Assembly: GCF_004155535.1 (NCBI RefSeq)
Contig: NZ_RYUH01000006.1
Span: forward strand, 1 to 64,000
From: Bifidobacterium pseudolongum subsp. globosum
GTDB taxonomy: Bacteria; Actinomycetota; Actinomycetes; Actinomycetales; Bifidobacteriaceae
Length of the DNA stretch: 64,000 nucleotides
Reading direction: 5' to 3'
A model generated the notes under the pieces. That model was not told where the DNA came from, made no database searches, and saw only the letters and a program-made list of their open reading frames with translations. Numbering within the stretch: position 1 is the first letter of the stretch; every line of letters starts with the position of its first letter. A program made the position numbers and the translations under genes. Below, piece after piece: positions 20,901-29,286 of this stretch.

Positions 20901-23900
20901 ATCGTCATCCCGCTCAACGTGGCGCTCGACGCGACCGGCACGATCCCCGTGGTGGACCGCGAGCGCCTGCCCGAACACGTCTACCGCATGCTCGCGGCCA
21001 CCGCCGGCATCGGCAACACCGCGATCACCGGCGACGCGCTGACCGCGATGCCCGACGTGCGTCCAGCCGGCGACGCGCAGGAGTTCCCGTTCGGCGTGGC
21101 GCAGTCCGTCTATACGCTCTCCGCCAACCTCGGCGCCGACCACGAGGCCGCCACCGGCGGCGCGCTGCCGCTCGACCTGGCGCCGTCGCGCATCGCGCCC
21201 GACGCGCTCGTCGGCCCCGCATGGCCCACGATCTACGCGGCGCTCGGTTCGGTCATGGTGGATGGCTATCCGGTCATCGAGGGCCTGCTCAACGCCGTGC
21301 ACCTCGACCACCTCATCGAACTCGAAATGCCCGAGGCGGAACTGCTCGAGCACACCGGCGAGCGGATCACACTGTATGGCTGGGCGGAACAGTATGCGGA
21401 ATCCGCGTCGGGGCGCGTCGTGACGATCCATGTGGAGCATCACCTCGCCGACGGCACGCTCGTGGCGCGCGAAACCGAGCGGTTCGCGATCCGTGGCCGC
21501 GCGTACAGCGACGACCTGCCCACGCCCGCGCCGAACTACGGCGGCCTGCTCGAGGACATCCGTAAGACGCCGCGCCGCGTGCTGCGCCGCGTCACCGTGC
21601 GCGCGCCGCACGAGATGACGGCGTTCGCACGCACGTCGGGCGACTTCAACCCCATCCACACGTCGCACCGCGGCGCCGCGATCAGCGGGCTCAAGCAACC
21701 GCTCGTGCACGGCATGTGGCTTTCCGCTACGGCACAGCACGCGGTGCAGGCACTCGACAACGCCGGAGCGCATTACGAGATCGCCGGCTGGACCTACAAC
21801 ATGTACGGCATGGTGCAGCTCGATGACGACGTGGAGATCACGGTGGAGCGCATCGGCCGCGTGGCGCACGCGGGCCTCGTGCTCGAGGCGACGTGCCGCA
21901 TCAGCGGGCAGATCGTCTCGCGCGGCACCGCCATCACGCGGCCCGCGGCGAGCGCGTTCGTCTACCCGGGCCAGGGCATCCAGCAGCAGGGCATGGTGCT
22001 CGGCGAGCGCGCCAAGTCCGCGGCCGCGCGCGACGTGTGGGAGCGCGCCGACAGGCTCACGCGCGAGCGGCTCGGATTCTCGATCCTCGCCGTGGTGCGC
22101 GACAACCCCAAGGAGCTCACCGCGAACGGCGTGACGTACCGCCACCCCGAAGGCCTGCTCAACCTGACGCAGTTCACGCAGGTCGCGCTCGCCACGGTCG
22201 CGTTCGCGCAGACCGCGCGGCTGCGCGAGGCGGGCGCGGACATCAGCCCCGCGTATTTCGCCGGCCATTCGCTCGGCGAATACAACGCGCTCAGCTCGTT
22301 CGCGGGCGTGATCCCGCTCGAGACCGTGCTCGAGCTCGTGTTCCACCGCGGTTCGACGATGCACCATCTCATCGACCGCGACGCGCAGGGCCGTTCCAAC
22401 TACCGCATGGGCGCGCTGCGGCCGAACCAGTTCGGCGTCGACGACGCGCATGTGCGCGAGTATGTGGAGTCGGTCGCGCAGGCGAGCGGCGAGTTCCTGG
22501 AGATCGTCAACTACAATCTGGCGGGCCAGCAGTACGCGGTGGCGGGCACGATCGCCGGACTCAAGGCGCTCGCCGAGGATTCCGCGCGGCGCGTGGCGGA
22601 GTTCGGCGGCAAGAAGGCGTTCATGTTCGTGCCGGGCATCGACGTGCCGTTCCACTCCACGCTGCTGCGCAAGGGTGTGCCCGAGTTCCGCGACAAGCTC
22701 GACGCGCTGCTGCCCGCGCACATCGACTACCGCGGGGCGCTCGAAGGCCGGTACATCCCGAACCTTGTGGCCGTGCCGTTCGAGATGACGCGCGAGTTCG
22801 CGGCGGCGATCCTCGAAGTGGTGCCGTCCGAGCGGATCGCCGAGGCGCTCGCCGACAGCGATGTGTGGGAGGCGTATGCGGCAGACGACCAGAAGCTCGG
22901 CCGCCTGCTGCTCACCGAACTGCTCAGCTGGCAGTTCGCCTCGCCGGTGCGCTGGATCGAAACGCAGGCGCTGCTGTTCGGCTCGGCCGAACAGGGTGGC
23001 CTCGGCGTGGAGGAATACGTGGAGGTCGGCCTGGGCAATGCGCCGACGCTCGCGAACCTGGGCGCCAAGACGCTCAAGCTGCCCGAGTTCTCGCGCCGCA
23101 AGGTGACGGTGCTCAACGTGGGCCGTGACGAGGCCCGCATCTACATGACCGACACGGATTCCCTGGCCCCCGAGCCGGAGTCCGCAGGTGCCGAGGCGTC
23201 GTCCGCCGCCGCGTCGTCTGCCGTCGCCTCCGCTTCTGCAACCCCAACCTCTGCTACGGGCAGTGCTTCCACCGCTACGGGTAGTGCTTCCACCGCTACG
23301 GGTAGTGGTCAGGGTGCCCAAAACCCCGTAGAATTCGGGCGTGTTGCCGCAGAAAGCACTACCCGTAGCGAAGAAGGCACTACCCGTAGCGCGCAGGCGG
23401 CGGCTACAGACGGTGCTGGTGCACAGGGTGGCGCACAGGGCGTGTCGGGGAGCGACGTGGCGGATGTTCCGTTCAAGGCGCATGACGCGATCGCCACGCT
23501 GCTGGCGTACGCCGCGAAGATCCGCCCCGAGCAGATCGGCGGCCAGGACACGACCGACACACTGACGAACGGCGTCTCGTCGCGCCGCAACCAGCTGCTC
23601 ATGGACATCAGCTCCGAGCTGGGCGTGGCGAGCGTGGACGGCGCGGCAGAGGCGAGCATCGACGCGCTCAGCGCGCTCGTCGACAAGGTCGCCCCCAACT
23701 ACAAGGCGTTCGGCCCCGTGCTCGCCGACATCGTGCGTGACCGCATGCGCGGCCTCTTCGGCGCCGCCGGCATCAAGACCGCGCAGGTCGAGGCGCGTGT
23801 GCGCGACGTGTGGGGTCTGGGCGAAGGCTGGGCGAGCCGCGTCGTCGCCGCGCTCGTGCTCGGCACGCGCGAAGGCACCAGTGCGCGCGGCGGCGATCTG

Positions 23901-26900
23901 GCCGAGCTCGGCACCGACACCGCAACCAACGCGGCGCAGGCGAACGCGCTGATCGACGCCGCCGTGCAGCTCGTCGCCTCGCAGCAGGGCATCGCCGTGG
24001 CCAAGCCGTCCGCCGGCGGGTCCGCGGGTGGCGCGGTCGTCGATTCCGCCGCGCTCGACGCGTTCGCCGCGCAGGTGACCGGATCCGACGGCGTGCTCGC
24101 GCAGACCGCGCGCTTCGTGCTCGGCAAACTCGGCCTCGACGAGCCGGCGCCCGCACCGGAAGACGACGCCAATGCGGCGGTCGTGGCGGCGGTGGAAGCC
24201 GAACTCGGCGCCGACTGGCCCGAGCAGGTGGCGCCGCGCTTCGACGCACGCAAGGCGATCCTCTTCGACGACCGATGGGCGAGCGCGCGCGAAGATCTGG
24301 CCCGCGCGTTCTACAACAACGATGCGGCTGCAATCGCCGGCGACTTCAGCGCGCTCGGCGAGGCCGTGGCCGCCGAAGCGCGCTGGTTCGCCGAGCGGGC
24401 GCGCGAAGACGGCCGCGCCGATCTGGCCGACCGCTACGCGCAGATCGCTGATGCGGCGGCCGCGTCCGCAATCGCCGATCCCGCGCCGTACGCGGGCGAC
24501 GTGGCCGTGGTGACCGGCGTGGCGCCGAATTCGATCGCCGCGCAGGTGGTCAACGGCCTGCTCGCGGGCGGCGCCACCGTGATCGCCACATCGCACAGCT
24601 TCCGCCCGTCCGTCAAGGCGTGGGCGCGCGAGACCTACCGCACGCACGCCCGTGCCGGTGCGCAACTGTGGCTCGTCCCCGCCAACTTGTCGAGCTACCG
24701 CGATGTGGACGCACTCGTGGACTGGGCGGGCCATGTGCAGAAGAAGACGAACGGCGCCACCACCACGGTGCTCAAGCCGGTGTACGAGCCGAGCCTGTTC
24801 TTCCCCTTCGCCGCGCCGCCCGTGCACGGTTCGCTCGCCGATTCGGGCGCGCTGTTCGAATCGCAGGCGCGCCTGATGCTGTGGGGCGTGGAGCGCGCGA
24901 TCGCCGGATTCGCCGCGATCGGCGCCGACACCGATGTGCAGCACCGCCTGCATGTGGTGCTGCCTGGTTCGCCGAACCGCGGTGTGTTCGGCGGCGACGG
25001 CGCGTATGGCGAGGTCAAGAGCGCGTTCGATGCGATTGTGAACCGTGCGCGCGCCGAGCACGACTGGTCCGGCCGCGTCACCTTCGCCCACCCGAAGATC
25101 GGCTGGGTGCGCGGCACCGGCCTCATGGGCGGCAACGACCCGCTCGTCGAGGTGGTGGAACGCCACGGCCTGACCACGTATTCCACCGAAGAGATCGCGG
25201 CGGAGCTGCTCAAGCTCGTCTCCGCCGACGCGCGCGACCAGGCGCGCACGGCGCCGCTCGACGTGGACCTGACCGGCGGTCTGGGCGGCGCGCCGATCGA
25301 CATCCGCGCACTGCGCGCCGAGGCGATGGCCGACGCCGCGCTCAACGAGGCGGCCGCCGAAGACGCCGCAGCCGAGGCGCGCGCGTCGATCAAGGCGCTG
25401 CCGAGCCCGCACGTGCCGCGGCAGGCGCGCGTCGACCTCGCCGAATGGCAGGGCGTGACCGCGCGGCCCGAAGACCAGATCGTGATCGTGTCGGTGGGCG
25501 AGCTCGGCCCGTGGGGCTCGGGCCGCACGCGCGCCGAGGCCGAACTCGGCATCCGCGCGGACGGCCAGGTGGAGCTCTCCGCCGGCGCCGTGCTCGAACT
25601 GGCGTGGGGCATGGGCCTGCTCAGTTGGGCCGATTCACCGACGCCCGGCTGGTACGACGCGGACGGCAATCTCGTGCCGGAGGAAGACATCGCGCAGCGG
25701 TACCACGACGAGGTCGTGGCGAAGTCGGGCGTGCGCCCGTTCGCCGAGGGCATGGGCGCCGACTACCGCGACGGCACCGACGAAGAGGAGGCCGAGGTCT
25801 ATCTGGACCGCGACGTGAGCTTCAGCGTGCCCACGCGCGCGATCGCCGAGGAATACGTGAAGATGGACGAGGCGTACACGTCCATCGCGGCCGACGCCGA
25901 AAGCGGCGAGTGGACCGTGACACGCCACGCCGGGTCGATGATCCGCGTGCCACGCCGCGCCACCATGACGCGCACGGTGGGCGGGCAGTTCCCCGACGGA
26001 TTCGACCCGACGAAGTGGGGCATCCCCGCCTCGATGGTGGGCGATGTGGACCCGATCGCACTGTGGAACATCGTGACGACCGTCGACGCCTATCTTTCGG
26101 CCGGCTTCTCGCCGAGCGAGATCCTGCAGGCCGTGCACCCGTCGATGGTCGCGAGCACGCAGGGCACCGGGTTCGGCGGCATGGCGTCGATGCGCAAGCT
26201 GTATTTGAACCGCTTCCTCGGGCACGAGATCCCCACTGACATCCTGCAGGAGGCACTGCCGAACGTCGTGGCCGCGCATGTGATGCAAAGCTACATCGGC
26301 GGCTACGGCAACATGGTGCAGCCGGTCTCGGCGTGCGCCACGGCCGCCGTCTCGCTCGAAGAGGGCGCCGACAAGATCGCGCTCGGCAAAGCCGACTTCG
26401 TGGTCACCGGCGCGATCGACGACATCGGCGTGGAGTCGGTCATCGGGTTCGGCAACATGAACGCCACCGCCAACTCGGGCGACATGCTCGCCAAGGGCAT
26501 CGAACCGCGGTTCTTCTCGCGCGCCAACGACCGCAGGCGCGGCGGGTTCATCGAATCGCAGGGCGGCGGCACCGTGCTGCTGACGCGCGGCAGCATCGCG
26601 CTCGAACTCGGCCTGCCCGTGGCCGGCGTGGTCGGGTTCGTGCACTCGTACGCCGACGGCGCACACACATCGATCCCCGCGCCGGGACTGGGCGCGCTCG
26701 CCGCCGGCATGGGCGGGCGCGAGTCCAAGCTCGTGCGCGACCTGGCGGCGCTCGGTGTAACGCCCGACGACATCGCCGTGGTCTCCAAACACGACACGTC
26801 CACCAACGCGAACGACCCGAACGAATCCGAACTGCACAACACGCTCGCCCACGCGATCGGGCGCGCCGAAGGCAACCCGCTGTTCGTGATCTCGCAGAAG

Positions 26901-27404
26901 TCGCTCACGGGCCATGCCAAGGGCGGTGCGTGCATCTTCCAGGTGAACGGCATCACGCAGCTGTTCACGTCGGGCGTGGTGCCGGCGAACGCGGCGCTCG
27001 AATGCGTCGACCCGAAGCTCGCGCGCGACGACCACATGGTGTGGCTGCGCGAACCGCTCAACCTGGGCGCGCGCGGCACGGTGAAGGCCGCGCTCGCCAC
27101 GTCGCTCGGATTCGGGCATGTGAGCGGGTTCGTGGGGCTCGTGCACCCCGGCGCGTTCGAGGCGGCCGTGGCGCGCACGGCCGGCGCGGAGGCGCTCGAG
27201 CGGTGGCGTGAGCGTGCGAAGGGGCGACTGGCCGCGGGCCGGCGCCACTTCGAAGAGGGCATGATGGGGCGCGCCGCGCTCTACGAACCGATCGACAACC
27301 GCCGCTTCCGCGAGGACGGCCGCGGCTACGACGCGCACGAGGTCGAAAAGGCGATGCTGCTCGACCCGTCCGCGCGCCTGGGCGCCGACGGCACCTTCGC
27401 GTAG
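17940..27404 (+). CDS. fas: Type I fatty-acid synthase (single polypeptide)
   Basis: Multienzyme of 3154 residues that makes long-chain fatty acids from acetyl- and malonyl-CoA, with the fused fungal-like order found in mycobacteria and corynebacteria. The order is acetyltransferase (GHSQG, Ser about 124), FMN-type enoyl reductase (LLAGMTPTTVEPEI about 402, GGSAGGHHSW), dehydratase hot-dog domain (SGDFNPIHTS about 1235), malonyl/palmitoyl transferase (GHSLGEYN, Ser about 1444), ACP (TNGVSSRRNQLL, phosphopantetheine Ser about 1880), ketoreductase (VVTGVAPNSIAAQV about 2190) and ketosynthase (Cys about 2799, His about 2951 and 2992). No phosphopantetheinyl transferase domain is fused; AcpS follows. 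A family A repeat is inserted in frame in the MPT-ACP linker (residues 1772-1817). Confidence 0.97.
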   Translation: MTTTPFLSRLASEPHALMFAGQSTPWTSALAELAAGPQLDEALHNYARLAHDLLAPVGAELLATTGREIDLFGFTPNPVHLGAAADATASVEGIALAQLGALLDAAQLGYDVVHAAPRALLGHSQGILGVHMARAIIDAGSIEAARDAISEILAIAALIGAAGTREARAHGMVPRYGDATPMLSVKGIMPRQADELIARVNDARGPIAVAVINAMDHVVLSGHPQDLASFAVEVDKEHAHQAQLRADKVRGGRVFDPTLEYLDVTLPFHSPLMERAVELVGQWAAACGIDAAHARELAAEVLLNQVDWSTQVHVLLTANDPRDLWVVDLGPGTTLTKLFANNAQGTGVGIVEASGTAARTALTEPGFTPARTQDWSRFAPRVVRTAHGDTISTAFTRLTGKPPVLLAGMTPTTVEPEIVAAAANAGYWAELAGGGQVTAEVFDRNIAKLEEELDEGRTVEFNAMFMDRYLWNLQFGTQRIVPKKRASGAPIDGVVISAGIPELDEAVELVRALNADGFPFVAFKPGTVEQIRQVAAIARAVAPAKILMQVEGGSAGGHHSWESLDDLLFSTYAQIREHENLVLVAGGGIGTPERAADYISGEWAARYDRPNMPVDGVLVGTAVMTAKEAHTSPEVKRMLVDTPGIDAGARNGDVFAPLGEQWVPSGQAVGGVTSGLSHLHADIYELENASARCGRLLVRVMKHPEELVSRRAEIIDALNATAKPYFGDLGTMTYLDWARRFAELAFPWADGTYADRFLHLLQRIEARVIDLEQGEFTPMFAARGDVEADPFGAVDALLAAYPQIAELVVSPMDEAWFTTLVREYPKPMPFVPAIDGDLLRWWGQDQLWQSEDPRYSADSVRIIPGPISVAGITTVDEPVADILGRFRDAMTARVAGGAQPAAEPVFAALSDVRSAEDFIRASANISWIGHVTANPAYGTERGSAQYELRHVGRDEAAGVERFDLDIHLDTFWDNDPDGGLSKHAVRDIVIPLNVALDATGTIPVVDRERLPEHVYRMLAATAGIGNTAITGDALTAMPDVRPAGDAQEFPFGVAQSVYTLSANLGADHEAATGGALPLDLAPSRIAPDALVGPAWPTIYAALGSVMVDGYPVIEGLLNAVHLDHLIELEMPEAELLEHTGERITLYGWAEQYAESASGRVVTIHVEHHLADGTLVARETERFAIRGRAYSDDLPTPAPNYGGLLEDIRKTPRRVLRRVTVRAPHEMTAFARTSGDFNPIHTSHRGAAISGLKQPLVHGMWLSATAQHAVQALDNAGAHYEIAGWTYNMYGMVQLDDDVEITVERIGRVAHAGLVLEATCRISGQIVSRGTAITRPAASAFVYPGQGIQQQGMVLGERAKSAAARDVWERADRLTRERLGFSILAVVRDNPKELTANGVTYRHPEGLLNLTQFTQVALATVAFAQTARLREAGADISPAYFAGHSLGEYNALSSFAGVIPLETVLELVFHRGSTMHHLIDRDAQGRSNYRMGALRPNQFGVDDAHVREYVESVAQASGEFLEIVNYNLAGQQYAVAGTIAGLKALAEDSARRVAEFGGKKAFMFVPGIDVPFHSTLLRKGVPEFRDKLDALLPAHIDYRGALEGRYIPNLVAVPFEMTREFAAAILEVVPSERIAEALADSDVWEAYAADDQKLGRLLLTELLSWQFASPVRWIETQALLFGSAEQGGLGVEEYVEVGLGNAPTLANLGAKTLKLPEFSRRKVTVLNVGRDEARIYMTDTDSLAPEPESAGAEASSAAASSAVASASATPTSATGSASTATGSASTATGSGQGAQNPVEFGRVAAESTTRSEEGTTRSAQAAATDGAGAQGGAQGVSGSDVADVPFKAHDAIATLLAYAAKIRPEQIGGQDTTDTLTNGVSSRRNQLLMDISSELGVASVDGAAEASIDALSALVDKVAPNYKAFGPVLADIVRDRMRGLFGAAGIKTAQVEARVRDVWGLGEGWASRVVAALVLGTREGTSARGGDLAELGTDTATNAAQANALIDAAVQLVASQQGIAVAKPSAGGSAGGAVVDSAALDAFAAQVTGSDGVLAQTARFVLGKLGLDEPAPAPEDDANAAVVAAVEAELGADWPEQVAPRFDARKAILFDDRWASAREDLARAFYNNDAAAIAGDFSALGEAVAAEARWFAERAREDGRADLADRYAQIADAAAASAIADPAPYAGDVAVVTGVAPNSIAAQVVNGLLAGGATVIATSHSFRPSVKAWARETYRTHARAGAQLWLVPANLSSYRDVDALVDWAGHVQKKTNGATTTVLKPVYEPSLFFPFAAPPVHGSLADSGALFESQARLMLWGVERAIAGFAAIGADTDVQHRLHVVLPGSPNRGVFGGDGAYGEVKSAFDAIVNRARAEHDWSGRVTFAHPKIGWVRGTGLMGGNDPLVEVVERHGLTTYSTEEIAAELLKLVSADARDQARTAPLDVDLTGGLGGAPIDIRALRAEAMADAALNEAAAEDAAAEARASIKALPSPHVPRQARVDLAEWQGVTARPEDQIVIVSVGELGPWGSGRTRAEAELGIRADGQVELSAGAVLELAWGMGLLSWADSPTPGWYDADGNLVPEEDIAQRYHDEVVAKSGVRPFAEGMGADYRDGTDEEEAEVYLDRDVSFSVPTRAIAEEYVKMDEAYTSIAADAESGEWTVTRHAGSMIRVPRRATMTRTVGGQFPDGFDPTKWGIPASMVGDVDPIALWNIVTTVDAYLSAGFSPSEILQAVHPSMVASTQGTGFGGMASMRKLYLNRFLGHEIPTDILQEALPNVVAAHVMQSYIGGYGNMVQPVSACATAAVSLEEGADKIALGKADFVVTGAIDDIGVESVIGFGNMNATANSGDMLAKGIEPRFFSRANDRRRGGFIESQGGGTVLLTRGSIALELGLPVAGVVGFVHSYADGAHTSIPAPGLGALAAGMGGRESKLVRDLAALGVTPDDIAVVSKHDTSTNANDPNESELHNTLAHAIGRAEGNPLFVISQKSLTGHAKGGACIFQVNGITQLFTSGVVPANAALECVDPKLARDDHMVWLREPLNLGARGTVKAALATSLGFGHVSGFVGLVHPGAFEAAVARTAGAEALERWRERAKGRLAAGRRHFEEGMMGRAALYEPIDNRRFREDGRGYDAHEVEKAMLLDPSARLGADGTFA
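23253..23390. repeat. Family A inverted element inside the fas gene
   Basis: A full 138-bp element, with forward units at 23253, 23274 and 23295 and reverse units at 23356 and 23377. The core retains GTAGAATTC. It is translated as 46 codons rich in Ser, Thr, Ala and Gly (ATGSAST-type then TTRSEEG-type peptides) without a stop codon. The 21-bp units equal seven codons, so unit gain or loss keeps the frame. Confidence 0.92.
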
Positions 27405-27441
27405 CGGGGGCGGTTGTGCCGTAAGGGCCTGCGTATGCTGA

Positions 27442-27482
27442 GGGGGCGTGGTTCATGCTTGATGAACCACGCCCCCTTGGTT
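27442..27482 (+). terminator. Terminator after fas
   Basis: A perfect 15-bp stem (27442-27456 with 27462-27476) contains GGGGGCGTGG and has a 5-nt loop; the tail TTGGTTG is only moderately U-rich. It separates fas from acpS. Confidence 0.8.
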
Positions 27483-27561
27483 GTGGTGATTGTCTGTCTG
27501 GCATGGCTGGTTTCTAGACTGGCGGTGGCAACGCATGATGCAGTGTGAGGAGGCGGTCGCA

Positions 27562-28068
27562 TTGGGAATACTCGGCATCGGGCACGACGTGGTGGATGTG
27601 CGCGCGTTCGGCGAGCAGCTCGCAGAGCCGGGCTCGCGGATGCGCGCGCTCTTCTCCGCCCGCGAATTGCGGCAGGCGCGGATGCGCGCCGAGCTGAAGC
27701 ACGACGGGGAGTCCGTGCACCTCGCCGGCAAATGGGCGGCCAAGGAGTCGGTCGTCAAAGCGTGGTGCGCGGCGCTCGGCGGTGGGTCGGCGCCGTACAC
27801 GCTCGACAACACGCCATGGAGTGGCATCGAGATCCTTGGCGACGCGCGTGGTGTGCCGCATGTGCTTCTGCAGGCGGGTGTGCACGCCGAGCTTGTGCGC
27901 TCGCTGGCATGCCCGGTGCATCCCCTTCGGGCACAGGGCGTGTGCGCGGCGGATGCCATGCCCGCCGGCGCAGCGGCGTGCACTGATGGGGGATTGCGGT
28001 GGCATCTGTCGATTTCGCACGACGGTCCGATCGCCTCCGCAGTGGCCGTTCTGGAACGTGCGGAGTGA
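27562..28068 (+). CDS. acpS: Holo-[acyl-carrier-protein] synthase
   Basis: Transfers 4'-phosphopantetheine from CoA to the ACP-domain serine of the FAS. The 168-residue protein has LGIGHDVVDVRAF at the N-terminus (metal-binding Asp about 9), GKWAAKESVVKAW and the C-terminal WHLSISHDGPIASAVA. The most likely start is TTG at 27562, because GAGGAGG sits 8 bp upstream (27547-27553) and GILGIGHD is the normal family N-terminus; ATG codons at 27535/27538 would place that site inside the gene. It is longer than E. coli AcpS (126 residues) because of an insert at about 110-145. Confidence 0.9.
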   Translation: MGILGIGHDVVDVRAFGEQLAEPGSRMRALFSARELRQARMRAELKHDGESVHLAGKWAAKESVVKAWCAALGGGSAPYTLDNTPWSGIEILGDARGVPHVLLQAGVHAELVRSLACPVHPLRAQGVCAADAMPAGAAACTDGGLRWHLSISHDGPIASAVAVLERAE

Positions 28069-28175
28069 GACGCGCGACGGTGGGCCGGATGCGCGTGGTA
28101 CGGTGTGACGCTCCACCCCGTAAGATTCATGGAGGGGAGCGGCGGTGGCCGTCGGCGCGCGGGTTTCCCGCTGGC

Positions 28176-28204
28176 TGGACGCTTCGGCACCCCTTGTGTA
28201 TAAT
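28176..28204 (+). promoter_or_regulatory. Predicted promoter of tRNA-Gly
   Basis: TATAAT (28199-28204) is a perfect -10 box and TGGACG lies 17 bp upstream (28176-28181). Transcription would start about 23 bp before the tRNA. Confidence 0.65.
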
Positions 28205-28233
28205 GGCACACGTTGTTTCGCGAGAGACGGCAC

Positions 28234-28304
28234 GCGGATGTAGCTCAATGGTAGAGCCTCAGTCTTCCAAACTGATTACGCGGGTTCGATTCCCGTCATC
28301 CGCT
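28234..28304 (+). tRNA. tRNA-Gly(TCC), integration target
   Basis: A 71-nt cloverleaf. GCGGATG pairs with CATCCGC and leaves discriminator T28304. The anticodon stem TCAGT/ACTGA encloses CTTCCAA, anticodon TCC. The T arm is CGGGTTCGATTCCCG. The 3' part from 28282 onward is the left attachment repeat of the mobile element, so the integrated element restores an intact tRNA gene. Confidence 0.97.
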
Positions 28305-28305
28305 C
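28282..28305. repeat. attL
   Basis: Left copy of the 24-bp attachment repeat, beginning GGGTTCGATTCCCG and ending CATCCGCTC, within and one base past the 3' end of tRNA-Gly. Confidence 0.92.
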
Positions 28306-29250
28306 TCATATATACCAACGATCCCGCCCGAAACCCTTGGAAAATAGCCGATTCTAGAATCTCAAGAATCCCATGAACACGCATGAGTCACATTAAGTGT
28401 GAGCCAAGTGTGAGCCACAACCACCACACACGCGATCCACCACACTCACCGCCAACAGATCACCACACCACACATGCCCGGCTTACTCATTCCGCAGCGG
28501 CATTTACACGTTTACTCTTTCTTTTACTCATTGCACCCCGCACCCCTTGGAAACACTTACTCTTGCTACTCTTTCTACACATCACACACACCCCCGCACG
28601 CACATGTAGACTTTCATGCCCATGCTTAGACTTTCACTGAGACTTTACACTCCGCACCCCTTGGAAACACTAAGACTTTACATACTTTCTAGACTTCACA
28701 CCCCCGCACGCACATGTAGACTTTACACCTCCGCATTGTGACCCACGTCACGCTTCACGCCATGAGATGCCATGGCGCCCCACCACCCCACGGGCCCCAA
28801 CTGGATAACGCCGCGTTATCGGGTTACACGCAACACACGCGCATGTCATGACGGCGGCAAAGGGTGCTGCGATCCACGAGCATCAGGCGCAACAATGTCA
28901 ATCCGGCAGTTTTGGGACGTCCACCGACCACCAGCAGCATAGAAGCCCCTAAACGCTGTTTTAACGCACGCACACTGCCAACACGATAAACCCTACGCAC
29001 GCACCTACGTACGCACGTTAGAACCGCGGTAGAAGAACGCATGGGGGCGGGGGAGGGTACCCGGTATACTATTGATTTGGCCGCTGCTGGTTCTGGTTCT
29101 CGGGCTGAATGCGTCCGGGGACTATTTGAACAAGCCGTGACACCCTGCCGGAATCGTTGCAATTCGAGGCGTGTCGCGGAATATTTCATCTCCCAAAAAC
29201 CGGGCGAACGTGATACACTTGAATAGCTATCCTTTCGATGTCTGGATACC
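28306..29250. other. Left-end non-coding region of the element
   Basis: This 945-bp stretch holds no convincing gene; two frames of 61 and 153 codons lack support. It is built of short repeats. TGAGCCA occurs at 28400 and 28411. TTACTCT/TTACTCA occur at 28483, 28512, 28524 and 28557. AGACTTT occurs at 28608, 28628, 28640, 28673 and 28718. A tandem duplication of about 112 bp is marked by a 20-mer (28538 and 28652) and a 28-mer (28587 and 28697). These look like integrase arm sites and possibly a replication origin. Confidence 0.65.
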
Positions 29251-29284
29251 AAAAGGCCCCCGCCAAAAACGGGGGCCTTTCTCA
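29251..29284. terminator. Bidirectional terminator after the capsid gene
   Basis: AAAGGCCCCCG (29252-29262) pairs with CGGGGGCCTTT (29270-29280). The A/T runs on both sides make it usable from either strand. It ends the leftward element operon only 3 bp after the capsid stop codon. Confidence 0.9.
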
Positions 29285-29286
29285 TA

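Noticed and set aside
17811-25412. A 2533-codon open frame on the minus strand opposite fas
   Set aside because: It is a shadow of the high-GC fas gene. It is full of His/Arg/Ala low complexity, matches no family and crosses several fas domains whose plus-strand motifs are unmistakable.
28824-29285. A 153-codon frame in the left end of the element
   Set aside because: It has no ribosome-binding site, runs through the terminator at 29251-29284, and its composition is unlike that of the neighbouring genes.
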